64,000 bases of DNA, from the NCBI RefSeq assembly GCF_900188345.1, contig NZ_FZOD01000008.1, positions 1 through 64,000 of the forward strand, given 5' to 3'. The notes beneath the pieces were generated by a model, which worked only from the letters and a program-made list of their open reading frames with translations, ran no database searches and had not been told where the DNA came from. This stretch comes from Streptosporangium subroseum (GTDB taxonomy: Bacteria; Actinomycetota; Actinomycetes; Streptosporangiales; Streptosporangiaceae). Below, piece after piece: positions 56,274 through 64,000 of this stretch (the stretch's first letter is position 1; each line of letters opens with the position of its first letter). A program made the position numbers and the translations under genes.

Positions 56274-58346
56274 TCAGGCCGGGATCTGGCGCGTGGGCCG
56301 CCGGGGATGGCGATGGGCCGCCACGGCCGCCGTGAACGAGGTGAGGAACTCCCCCAGGTCCCCGCCCGGCGAGGTGACGACGCCCTGTTCCCGGTTGATC
56401 ACGACGCGAGCGGGTTCGAGCAGGAGCTCCCCGGCTCCGACGGCGCCGATGGCCTTGCCGTGCTTGTATGCCTCGGTCACAAAATGCACCGCGTCACCGT
56501 CCTCCGCGAGGGCCCGTACGCTCTCCTCCCCTCCCGGCACCACCACGGCGTCGAACAGCACGGAGGCCGTGGTGGGCAGCGCCCTGGTCACCGTCACCTC
56601 CTCGCCCCCCGCTCCCCGTACGGCTCCGCCCCGCGCGGCCAGGACCTCGCAGACGGCACCCTTGCCCGCCAGGTCCGACATGACGCCCTGGACGTGCGCG
56701 GCGTCGACGCCGTCCGCCACGAGGAATGCGATCTTGCGGGTCGCGACGGTGTCCGCCGGCTCGTGGTCCATGCTGAGCGCCGGGGAGCTGCGGCCGTGAT
56801 TGGCCGTCAGCGGCTGTCCCGGCGCGTCCACCCCGATGCCCTCCGCGACGCTCACGGCCAGGTCGTGGTCGACCTCGTTGAGGTTGTGGACGACGCCCTC
56901 CCGGATGTGACGGGCGTCGACCTTGCCCAGTTCGAAGCGGAAGGCCGCGATGATGTGCTCCCGTTCCCAGTCGGCCATGCTGTTCCAGAACAGGGTGGCC
57001 TGGCCGTAGTGGTCACCGAAGCTCTCGCTGCGCTTGCGGATCTTGTGGCCGTCGACGCGTTCCTGGTAGTGGGTGTAGGCCGCCTCACCGGCGGGCTCGG
57101 GCATGCCGCCGTCGAGGGAGTTGGGGTGGTACGCCGCCCGGCCCTTGTTGATGAGCATCTGGTGGTAGCCGTCGCGATGGTGGTCGTGCACCTCCGCGAT
57201 CGGCCGGTTGACGGGGATCTGCGGGAAGTTCGGGCCGCCGAGCCTGATCAGCTGCGTGTCGAGGTAGGAGAAGAGCCGGCCCTGCAGCAGCGGATCGTTG
57301 GTGAAGTCGATCCCCGGCACGACGTTGGCGAGGTGGAAGGCGATCTGCTCCGTCTCGGCGAAGAAGTTGTCGGGGTTGCGGTTGAGCACAAGACGCCCGA
57401 CGGGACGTACCGGCACCTGCTCCTCAGGGATGATCTTGGTGGCGTCGAGCAGGTCGAAGTCGAAGGCGTGCTCGTCCTCTTCGGGGACGAGCTGCAGGCC
57501 CAGCTCGTACTCGGGGAACGCGCCGCCCTCGATCGCCTCCCACAGGTCCCGGCGGTTGAAGTCGGGATCCTTGCCGGCGACCTTCTGCGTTTCGTCCCAC
57601 ACGAGGGAGTGCGTGCCGAGCTTGGGCTTCCAGTGAAACTTCACGAAGGTGCCCCGGCCTCCGGCGTCGACCAGCCGGAAGGTGTGCACGCCGAAGCCCT
57701 GCATCATGCGGAAGCTCCGCGGCAGCGCCCGGTCCGACATCAGCCACATCATCATGTGGGTGGTCTCCGGCTGAAGCTGCACGAAGTCCCAGAGTGTGTC
57801 GTGCGCCGAGGACGCCTGCGGGATCTCGTTGTGCGGCTCCGGTTTCACCGCGTGCACGAAGTCGGGAAACTTGACGGCGTCCTGGATGAAGAAGACCGGC
57901 ATGTTGTTGCCGACCAGGTCGAAGTTGCCCTGCCGGGTGTAGAACTTCGTGGCGAACCCGCGCACGTCCCGCACGGTGTCGGAGGATCCGCGCGATCCGG
58001 CGACCGTGGAGAACCGGACGAACACCGGGGTCCGCAACCCGGGCGTGGAGAGGAACTCCGCCCTCGTCAGGGATGCCAGCGAATCGTCATAGGGCTCGAA
58101 GAAACCGTACGCGCCCGCGCCCCTGGCGTGCACGACCCGCTCGGGGATCCGCTCGTGGTCGAAGTGAGTGATCTTCTCCCGGAAGTGGAAGTCCTCCATC
58201 AGGGTCGGGCCGCGTTCGCCCGCCTTCAGCGAGTTGTCGGTGTCGTCGACCGGGATGCCCTGGTCGGTCGTGAGGAAGGAGCCCCGCTGGTCCACGCGGG
58301 CGGCATCGAGCTGCCGGTCCTTCTCCGTACGGTCGTCGCCGGTCAT
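56274..58346 (-). CDS. katE: Large-subunit monofunctional catalase (clade 2, KatE/HPII type)
   Basis: 690 residues, matching large-subunit catalases. The catalytic His region reads [20 protein letters not shown], with the distal Asn in [18 protein letters not shown]. The proximal heme region is [20 protein letters not shown] with Tyr. After the core, a C-terminal flavodoxin/DJ-1-like domain follows ([33 protein letters not shown]). Cytoplasmic removal of hydrogen peroxide. ATG58346 is preferred over an in-frame TTG at 58364. Confidence 0.95.
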   Translation of the reverse strand: MTGDDRTEKDRQLDAARVDQRGSFLTTDQGIPVDDTDNSLKAGERGPTLMEDFHFREKITHFDHERIPERVVHARGAGAYGFFEPYDDSLASLTRAEFLSTPGLRTPVFVRFSTVAGSRGSSDTVRDVRGFATKFYTRQGNFDLVGNNMPVFFIQDAVKFPDFVHAVKPEPHNEIPQASSAHDTLWDFVQLQPETTHMMMWLMSDRALPRSFRMMQGFGVHTFRLVDAGGRGTFVKFHWKPKLGTHSLVWDETQKVAGKDPDFNRRDLWEAIEGGAFPEYELGLQLVPEEDEHAFDFDLLDATKIIPEEQVPVRPVGRLVLNRNPDNFFAETEQIAFHLANVVPGIDFTNDPLLQGRLFSYLDTQLIRLGGPNFPQIPVNRPIAEVHDHHRDGYHQMLINKGRAAYHPNSLDGGMPEPAGEAAYTHYQERVDGHKIRKRSESFGDHYGQATLFWNSMADWEREHIIAAFRFELGKVDARHIREGVVHNLNEVDHDLAVSVAEGIGVDAPGQPLTANHGRSSPALSMDHEPADTVATRKIAFLVADGVDAAHVQGVMSDLAGKGAVCEVLAARGGAVRGAGGEEVTVTRALPTTASVLFDAVVVPGGEESVRALAEDGDAVHFVTEAYKHGKAIGAVGAGELLLEPARVVINREQGVVTSPGGDLGEFLTSFTAAVAAHRHPRRPTRQIPA

Positions 58347-58473
58347 CGTGGTAACCCCGATCAAGCGTTGAGCGGGACCTTCTCGGCCCCCCGGTGTCTC
58401 ATCTGGACGATCTCGTGGCCGTGCGGCGCGCGATCGAGCGGCGAGCGGGGAGGAGCGCGCCGTCCCGTGCGAA

Positions 58474-58956
58474 TCAGGTCGCCATGACCCAGTCGTGGTG
58501 CGGATACCGCGAACGGTCGCCCTGCCGCAGACGGTTCAGGACGAGCAGCAGGACCGTCCCGTACACCACGTGTCCGGCGACCATGACCGCCTGGCGTCCC
58601 GGACGGTCACGGTGGGCAGGCGGCATGATGCCGAGGGCGGGCACCCATCCCTGGTAGCTGACGGCCCAGATCGCCAGGCCGTACACGACGCCCAGCGGCA
58701 GCCGGGGTTCGCGGCCGTCCATGGTCACGGCGAACAGCGCCCCGGAGGCGGCGCCGAAGGCGAAGTGTGCGACCGTGCCGAGCACGCCCTCGCCCGGCTT
58801 GGGCCGATGCCTGTGGCCGGGAAGCGCGGCCCGGGCGATGCGCTTGGGCGGATGTTCCCCCATCAACCCGGCCCGGTCTCCGGCGAGCATCACGGCGCTC
58901 ATGGCTGCGGTGGCGAGCACGCCGCTGAGGGCGCCCTCCGCGAGATTGCGCATCAT
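58474..58956 (-). CDS. Small four-helix membrane protein of unknown function
   Basis: 160 residues with four predicted membrane segments: LAEGALSGVLATAAMSAVML, VAHFAFGAASGALFAVTM, VVYGLAIWAVSYQGWVPALG, and MVAGHVVYGTVLLLVLNRL. Conserved Gly/His positions in AHFAFGAASGALF and GHVVYGT resemble small membrane families such as DUF6789 or DUF1440; I cannot decide which. It may be cotranscribed with the catalase gene, 128 bp downstream on the same strand. Confidence 0.75.
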   Translation of the reverse strand: MMRNLAEGALSGVLATAAMSAVMLAGDRAGLMGEHPPKRIARAALPGHRHRPKPGEGVLGTVAHFAFGAASGALFAVTMDGREPRLPLGVVYGLAIWAVSYQGWVPALGIMPPAHRDRPGRQAVMVAGHVVYGTVLLLVLNRLRQGDRSRYPHHDWVMAT

Positions 58957-59283
58957 TGCGGCTAATTGCCCTGGCCCGAATGCGGAAAAACCGGTGCTCG
59001 ATTCAAGGTTCTCCCACCTGATCCGCCCACCCGGCTCGCCGTCTGGCTCGTCCCGGTGCCCGATGCCCCCTGCCCGGCGCCCGCCTTCCCTGAGGACCGG
59101 CGTTCACCTTCGCGAGGATGAGCACCGCCTCCGCGAGGCGGGCGCCCCGGGTGTTTCCCTCCCGGCGCCGGGTACCGATATACGACAGAAGGATTTTTCG
59201 CGGGGAAGTGCGCGGTCGCAGCACCGCTCGGGCATGCACCTCCCCGCCGAGGATCACCCTGGGGAAACGTCGGTGCGATCTTC
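58957..59283. other. Intergenic region without a supported gene
   Basis: This 327-bp divergent region between the small membrane protein and polX shows no credible frame. Short frames here lack codon bias or family resemblance. Near its end, TAGGCT (59284-59289) lies 6 nt before the polX ATG and is a probable -10 element for a leaderless transcript. Confidence 0.6.
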
Positions 59284-59295
59284 TAGGCTGAGGTT

Positions 59296-60978
59296 ATGGC
59301 ACGAGCAAACGAAGACGTGGCAGCCGCGCTGGAGGAATACGCCGAGCTGTTCGCGATGACGGGCGGCGACGCGTTCCGGGTCCGCAGTTATCAGAAGGCG
59401 GCCAAGGCGATCGCGGGTTTCCCCGAGGACATCGCGACCACCGCCGTGCGGAGCGTGCCGGGGGTGGGCGAGGCGATCGCCAAGAAGGTCGAGGAGCATC
59501 TCGAGAGAGGCAGCTTCCGGCAGCTCGACGAGCTGCGCGGCAAGGTTCCCGAGGGGGTCAGAAGGCTGACCAGGATCGCCTCCCTCGGGCCGAAGACGGC
59601 CGCCTTCCTCTACCAGGAGCTCGGCATCGAGTCCCCTGAAGCGCTGGCGGACGCCATCGGGGAGGGGCGCCTCAAGGGCGTGAAGGGCTTCGGCGCCAAG
59701 ACCGAGGAGAACCTGCTGAAGGGCATCGAGCAGCTTGCCCAGAGCAGTGCCAGGGTGCACCTCGGCGTGGCCATGGACCTGGCGGAGCGGATCATCGCCT
59801 CCCTGCCCGCCGAGCGGATCGCCTACGCCGGGTCGCTGCGCCGGATGAAGGACACCATCGGCGACATCGACATCCTCGCGGTCGGCCCCGGGTCCCTGAT
59901 GGACGACTTCAAGGCCCAGCCGTACGTCGCGGAGGTCATCGCCTCGGGTGAGAAGAAAACCTCGATCCGCACCGTCCAGGGCATCCAGGTGGACCTGCGT
60001 GTCGTCCCGGCCGAGTCCTGGGGCGCCGCGATGCAATACTTCACCGGTTCCAAGGAACACAACGTGCACCTGCGCGAGATCACGGTGAAGAAGGGCTGGA
60101 AGCTCTCCGAGTACGGTCTGTTCGAGGGCGAGCGGGTGATCGCGGCCGAGCACGAGGAGGACGTCTACCGGGCTCTCGGCATGCAGTGGATCCCGCCGAC
60201 GCTGCGCGAGGACGGCGGGGAGATCACCGCCGCGCTCCAGGGCGAGCTGCCCGTGCTGGTCACCATGGACGACCTCAAGGGCGACCTGCACACCCACACC
60301 GACCTGACCGACGGCATCGCCTCGCTGGAGGACATGGTCGCCGCCGCCCACGCGCGCGGCTATTCCTACTACGCGGTGACCGATCACGCGCCCGACCTGG
60401 CGATGCAGCGGATGACGCTGGAGAAGGCCCTGGAACAGCGCGAGCAGCTACACCGACTTCAATCGAAATATCCGGACATGCGGCTGCTGCACGGCAGCGA
60501 GCTCAACATCGCCCCCGACGGTTCGGTCGACTGGCCGGCCGAGGTGCTGGAGGGTTTCGACGTGTGCGTGGCGAGCGTGCACTCGCATTTCACCCAGTCG
60601 CGCGAGGAGATGACCCGGCGGTTCGTCACCGCGTGCGAGAACCCGCACGTGCACATCATCGGTCACCCCACCACTCGCAAGATCGGCGGGCGCCCACCGG
60701 TGGACGCCGACTGGGACGAGGTGTTCCGCGCCGCCGCCCGCACCGGCACCGCGATGGAGATCGACTCCTTTCCCGACCGCTCCGACCTCCCCTCCGACCT
60801 CGTGCGGCTGGCTCGCCACCACGGCGTGAAGTTCTCCATCGACAGCGACGCCCACGCGGTGCCCCACCTGGACAACCAGCGGTTCGGCATCGGCATCGCC
60901 CAGCGTGCCTGGCTGACCGGCGACGATGTGATCAACACCTGGCCGGTGGAGCGGCTGCTGAACTTTCTGAGACATTGA
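59296..60978 (+). CDS. polX: DNA polymerase/3'-5' exonuclease PolX
   Basis: 560 residues. N-terminal 8-kDa domain with helix-hairpin-helix motifs (VRSVPGVGEAIAKKVEEHLE, LTRIASLGPKTAAFLYQELG), then the polymerase X palm with GSLRRMKDTIGDIDILAVGP (metal-binding Asp pair) and VDLRVVP. The C-terminal PHP domain carries the exonuclease metal ligands in DLHTHTDLTDG, YAVTDHAPDL, GSELNIAPDG, VHSHF and IDSDAH. Acts in base-excision and gap repair. The transcript is probably leaderless. Confidence 0.94.
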   Translation: MARANEDVAAALEEYAELFAMTGGDAFRVRSYQKAAKAIAGFPEDIATTAVRSVPGVGEAIAKKVEEHLERGSFRQLDELRGKVPEGVRRLTRIASLGPKTAAFLYQELGIESPEALADAIGEGRLKGVKGFGAKTEENLLKGIEQLAQSSARVHLGVAMDLAERIIASLPAERIAYAGSLRRMKDTIGDIDILAVGPGSLMDDFKAQPYVAEVIASGEKKTSIRTVQGIQVDLRVVPAESWGAAMQYFTGSKEHNVHLREITVKKGWKLSEYGLFEGERVIAAEHEEDVYRALGMQWIPPTLREDGGEITAALQGELPVLVTMDDLKGDLHTHTDLTDGIASLEDMVAAAHARGYSYYAVTDHAPDLAMQRMTLEKALEQREQLHRLQSKYPDMRLLHGSELNIAPDGSVDWPAEVLEGFDVCVASVHSHFTQSREEMTRRFVTACENPHVHIIGHPTTRKIGGRPPVDADWDEVFRAAARTGTAMEIDSFPDRSDLPSDLVRLARHHGVKFSIDSDAHAVPHLDNQRFGIGIAQRAWLTGDDVINTWPVERLLNFLRH

Positions 60979-61058
60979 CGCTCAGGAAGTCCCAACCCCT
61001 TCACGGATTACCTTGTTTCTTGGTAGGAAATAGGTGTAGGGGGAAAGGGTGGTACCGC

Positions 61059-62453
61059 ATGCCGCACGAGGACTTCGCCAACGAGGCCGTCGACCAGCGC
61101 GATCGGGCCGAGCAACTCGCCCGGGGTTATCCGGACCGGCTCCGGCTGGCCGCCGTCGACGGGAAGACCGTCGGCGGCGAGACGGCCGACGAACAGACGG
61201 CCACGGAACAGGCCTCCACCGGCGAGGTCGCCACGGAGCAGGTCCCCGTCGGCGAGGCCGTCACGGAACAGGTCCCCGTCCCCGTCGGCGAGGCCGTCAC
61301 GGAACAGGCCGCCCAGAAGAAGGCGATCGCCGATCAGGCCGCAGATGGGCGGGCGGGCGCCGGGGAGACCGCCGGAGCCATCGTCAAGGAGCTGCCACCG
61401 GAGCTGTTCGTCACGCACGGCACCAATGCCGAGATGCGCTGGGAGGCGATGCGCGACGTCGGCTATCACGTGCCCAACGAGCGGTTCTTCGTTCGCAACC
61501 ACACCTCGACCCCGATCATCGACGCGGCGACCTGGCGGCTGGAGCTGCACGGTTCCGGGCTGAGCAACCCCCGGAGCTTCGGCTACGAGGAGCTGCTCGC
61601 GCTCCCCGCGGTGACGCGGGACGTCGCGATCGAGTGCGCGGGCAACGGCCGGAGCCTCTTCGCCGCCCAGCAGCACCAGGAGGTCTCCGGCACCCCGTGG
61701 CGACTCGGCGGCATCGGGGTGGCCCGCTGGCGCGGGGTGCCGCTGGCCACGGTGCTGGATCGGGCCGGGCTCACCCCGGACGCCGTCGACGTCATGCCGC
61801 GCGGGCTCGATCCCCACTACGTGTGCGACGGGATCGACTTCGGGCCGGTGCGCCGCCCGATCCCGGTGGCCAAGGCGCTCAAGGACGTCATCCTCGCGTA
61901 CGAGATGAACGGCCGGCCCCTTCCCCCCGACCACGGCTACCCGGTGCGGATGGTCGTCCCCTCGTGGATCGGCCTGGCCTCGGTCAAGTGGGTGGGCGAC
62001 ATCGAGGTCTCCGCCTCACCGCTGGCCTCGCCCTGGACCACCGAGTTCTACCGGATGTTCGGCGAGGCCTACCCGCCGGAGGGCAGCGCGCCGCTGGCCC
62101 TCCAGGGAGTCAAGAGCGCCTTCGAGCTGCCCTGGGGCGCCGAACTGCGGGTCGGGCACCCGTACGTGCTGCACGGGCGGTCGTGGTCGGGCAACGGCCG
62201 GATCGCCGGGGTGGAGGTGAGCGTCGACGGCGGGGCGACCTGGCAGCGCGCCCACCTGCGCGGCCCGCGCGTGGTCCCGGCCTGGACCCGCTGGCACATC
62301 GGCTGGAACCCGCTCCAGACCGGCCCGCACACCCTGCTCGCCCGGGCCGTCGACGAGACCGGCGCGGTCCAGCCGCCGCAGACCCCGCACAATAACTTCG
62401 GTTATCTCTTCGACGCCGTCGCGGGCCATCCTGTGACGGTCGTGAACGGATAA
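61059..62453 (+). CDS. Sulfite-oxidase-family molybdopterin oxidoreductase with repeat-bearing N-terminus
   Basis: 464 residues. After a hydrophilic N-terminal region that holds imperfect repeats of GEAVTEQVP (residues about 45-95), the Oxidored_molyb domain begins (WEAMRDVGYHVPNERFFVRN). The molybdenum ligand Cys lies in VAIECAGNGRSLF. The dimerisation domain (Mo-co_dimer) follows at the C-terminus (IAGVEVSVDGGATWQRAHL). No signal peptide, so cytoplasmic. ATG61059 follows GGGAAAGGG. It could oxidise sulfite or reduce an oxidised thiol compound. The variable repeat is unusual. Confidence 0.88.
   Translation: MPHEDFANEAVDQRDRAEQLARGYPDRLRLAAVDGKTVGGETADEQTATEQASTGEVATEQVPVGEAVTEQVPVPVGEAVTEQAAQKKAIADQAADGRAGAGETAGAIVKELPPELFVTHGTNAEMRWEAMRDVGYHVPNERFFVRNHTSTPIIDAATWRLELHGSGLSNPRSFGYEELLALPAVTRDVAIECAGNGRSLFAAQQHQEVSGTPWRLGGIGVARWRGVPLATVLDRAGLTPDAVDVMPRGLDPHYVCDGIDFGPVRRPIPVAKALKDVILAYEMNGRPLPPDHGYPVRMVVPSWIGLASVKWVGDIEVSASPLASPWTTEFYRMFGEAYPPEGSAPLALQGVKSAFELPWGAELRVGHPYVLHGRSWSGNGRIAGVEVSVDGGATWQRAHLRGPRVVPAWTRWHIGWNPLQTGPHTLLARAVDETGAVQPPQTPHNNFGYLFDAVAGHPVTVVNG
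61221..61316 (+). repeat. Intragenic imperfect repeats (30-36 bp units)
   Basis: Three units start GGCGAGG at 61221, 61251 and 61287 and contain CACGGAxCAGG; the middle unit has an extra GTCCCC. A more degenerate copy precedes them near 61176. All keep the frame and encode GE-A/V-TEQ-V/A runs. Confidence 0.8.
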
Positions 62454-62750
62454 ACGTCAACGGATATACGAAACGCCGGCCGCATTGCAGCACGGGAGTC
62501 ACAAAAACCACAGGGCGAATACATACACAACCCTTACCTACGGGAAACCGTTCGAATCGTTTCCCCTGAACGGCGACCATATCGGGTGATCAGGCAGGGC
62601 GTGTCACCGTAACCCCCCGCCTGGCCGACGGACTTTATCTGAAAGACTCCCAAGGTCGCCCAGACGAAACGGGGTGGAAACGAGCCGAAGTAATGATGAC
62701 GGTGAATGACCACATCTGTTTCCTGCTCTTCCTGTTAGGAGGCTTAACCG
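62454..62750. other. Intergenic region before the acyltransferase gene
   Basis: 297 bp, relatively AT-rich (for example 62490-62540). No coding frame with plausible codon use was found. It probably holds the promoter of the WS/DGAT gene, but no clear -35/-10 pair stands out. AGGAGG at about 62737-62742 is the ribosome site of that gene. Confidence 0.5.
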
Positions 62751-64000
62751 ATGCGCCAACTGACCGCACTCGACGCGCAGTTCCTTCACGCCGAATCGGC
62801 CACCACCGCGGCCCACGTCGCGGGAGTGGCGATCCTCGATCCGGCCTGCGCTCCCACGGGTGCCGTCACGCGGGAGGCCCTGATCGGGCTGCTCCGCGAG
62901 CGGCTGCATCTCGCGCCGGCACTGAGCCTGCGCCTCGCCGGTGTGCCGTTCGGCCTCGACCATCCGTACTGGACGGAGGTCCCCGGCCTCGACGTCGCCG
63001 ACCACGTCTACGAGGTGACCCTCCCCATGCCGGGCGACGAGGCCCAGCTCGCCGAGGAGGTCGCCATCATCCACGAGCGGCGCCTGGACCGGAGCCGCCC
63101 GCTCTGGGAGATGCATCTCATCCAGGGCCTGGCCGGCGGCCGGACCGCCCTCTACGCCAAGGTCCATCACTGCGCCATCGACGGGGTGTCGGGCGCGGAG
63201 ACGCTGGCCGCCCTGCTGGACCTCACGCCCGAACCACGCGTCGTCGAGCCGTCCCCGCCCTCTCCGGAGACCAGCGCCCCAGGCCTGGTCACCATGCTCG
63301 CCGGGGCCGTGACCCGCACCGTGACCCAGCCCGCCAGAGCGCTGCGCTCGCTGGGCCGCATGGTGGCCGACCTCGACGCGATCCCGGTGGCCGCGGCGCT
63401 GCCGGGCGCCCGGATGATGGCCGCCGCCACCCGGATGCTCTCGGGGCAGCCCGTGGAACTGCCGGAGATGCCCTCTCTGTCCGCCCCGCGCACGCCGTTC
63501 AACGGCCCGATCGGCGCCGAACGACGCTTCTCCTACGGGTCCATCTCACTCGCGGACGTCAAGCGGATCGCCAGGTCCTCCGGGAGCAGCGTCAACGACG
63601 TGGTCATGACACTGTGCTCCTCGGCGCTGCGCTCCTGGCTGCGTGAGCACGACGCGCTGCCCGACCAGCCGCTGATCGCCGCGGTCCCGGTCGCGGTCCG
63701 TACGGCGAGCGCCCTGGACGTGGTCGGCAACCAGCTCTCCGTCATGATCACCCCGATGCCGACCGATCTGGCCTGCCCCCTCGATCGCCTGCGGGTCATG
63801 GGGCAGACGATGCGCACGGCCAAGCGGCGGTTCGCCGGCTCCCCCGCCACCTGGCTGAGCGAGCTGTCCTCGGTGCTGCCCACGGCGGTCACCGCGCTAG
63901 CGACCTCCACGGTCTTCCGGCTGGCCTCGATCGTGCTGCCACCGATCAACCTGATCATCTCGAACGTGCCGGGACCGCAGCTCCCGCTGTACCTGTGCGG
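62751..64000 (+). CDS. WS/DGAT-family wax ester synthase/diacylglycerol acyltransferase (3' end beyond window)
   Basis: At least 416 residues of a family usually about 450-480 long; the frame is open at the window end. It begins MRQLTALDAQFLHAES after TAGGAGG. The catalytic motif HHCAIDG (HHxxxDG) is near residue 139, and later family motifs include SSGSSVNDVVMTLCSSALR, VPVAVRT, GNQLSVMI and NLIISNVPGP. The enzyme makes triacylglycerols or wax esters for storage, common in actinomycetes. Confidence 0.93.
   Translation, partial: MRQLTALDAQFLHAESATTAAHVAGVAILDPACAPTGAVTREALIGLLRERLHLAPALSLRLAGVPFGLDHPYWTEVPGLDVADHVYEVTLPMPGDEAQLAEEVAIIHERRLDRSRPLWEMHLIQGLAGGRTALYAKVHHCAIDGVSGAETLAALLDLTPEPRVVEPSPPSPETSAPGLVTMLAGAVTRTVTQPARALRSLGRMVADLDAIPVAAALPGARMMAAATRMLSGQPVELPEMPSLSAPRTPFNGPIGAERRFSYGSISLADVKRIARSSGSSVNDVVMTLCSSALRSWLREHDALPDQPLIAAVPVAVRTASALDVVGNQLSVMITPMPTDLACPLDRLRVMGQTMRTAKRRFAGSPATWLSELSSVLPTAVTALATSTVFRLASIVLPPINLIISNVPGPQLPLYLC

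Noticed and set aside
59003..59257. An 84-codon minus-strand frame upstream of polX
   Set aside because: Arg/Gly-rich low-complexity translation with no family likeness, lying in the promoter region of a divergent gene pair.

Overview
The window is high-GC DNA from an actinomycete. Most start codons are GTG or ATG, several genes appear leaderless, and the gene families (PPOX/F420-type oxidoreductase, DUF6510, DUF6745, CU044_5270 anti-sigma-like protein, WS/DGAT acyltransferase) are typical of mycelial Actinobacteria. A Streptosporangiaceae-like host is my inference from overall gene content; no rRNA is present to prove it. The contig reads as ordinary chromosome with small scars of gene decay. 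There is no prophage, CRISPR array or complete insertion sequence.

Layout. 1-200: tRNA-Gly(GCC), tRNA-Val(GAC) and a terminator. 0.3-10 kb: housekeeping and orphan genes (a VOC protein, two tandem paralogous membrane proteins, a DCC thiol oxidoreductase coupled to pyroglutamyl peptidase, a conserved propeller-like protein, a GCS2-type glutamate-cysteine ligase, an alcohol dehydrogenase, an S9 peptidase). 10-14.4 kb: an MBL hydrolase and aldo/keto reductase pair, then a three-gene operon for a sulfite-oxidase-like molybdoenzyme, its flavin reductase and DUF6510. 14.6-20.5 kb: a PucR regulator followed by two large secreted alpha/beta hydrolases. 20.6-31.8 kb: a broken LuxR gene, a secreted pyroglutamyl-peptidase-like protein whose catalytic Cys aligns with Ser, a PaaK-like ligase, a Phd/VapC toxin-antitoxin pair next to a duplicated scrap of that ligase, an EamA exporter with a divergent MarR gene, a DUF6745 operon, an RDD protein and a cytochrome P450. 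32-35.1 kb: an ECF sigma factor with a SnoaL-like tail, flanked by a STAS protein and an alpha/beta hydrolase that share one promoter-like motif.

35-42 kb is a carbohydrate locus: a divergent AraC regulator and phytanoyl-CoA-type dioxygenase, then an operon of GH51 arabinofuranosidase, lipoprotein binding protein and two MalF/MalG-type permeases. Two LacI-type operators cover the arabinofuranosidase promoter. 42-49.8 kb is a complete form I aerobic carbon monoxide dehydrogenase cluster (coxM-coxS-coxL, an XdhC-type maturation protein fused to a YHS domain, a MoxR ATPase, CoxG, CoxE). CoxL carries the AYxCSFR active-site signature of true CO dehydrogenases, so the organism probably oxidises atmospheric CO. 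Downstream, a Tat-exported penicillin-acylase-family gene with foreign-looking codon use and two gene remnants lie between coxE and a LysR gene that could be the cox regulator.

54-64 kb: an ECF sigma / CU044_5270 pair, a large-subunit catalase, a small membrane protein, DNA polymerase X, a second sulfite-oxidase-family protein with a variable repeat near its N-terminus, and a WS/DGAT wax ester/triacylglycerol synthase cut by the window end.

The observations I rate highest are the shared promoter motif around the sigma factor at 33 kb, the Cys-to-Ser secreted pyroglutamyl-peptidase-like protein, and the scars (a duplicated ligase fragment and an antitoxin remnant 10 kb away) that point to past movement of the toxin-antitoxin cassette.
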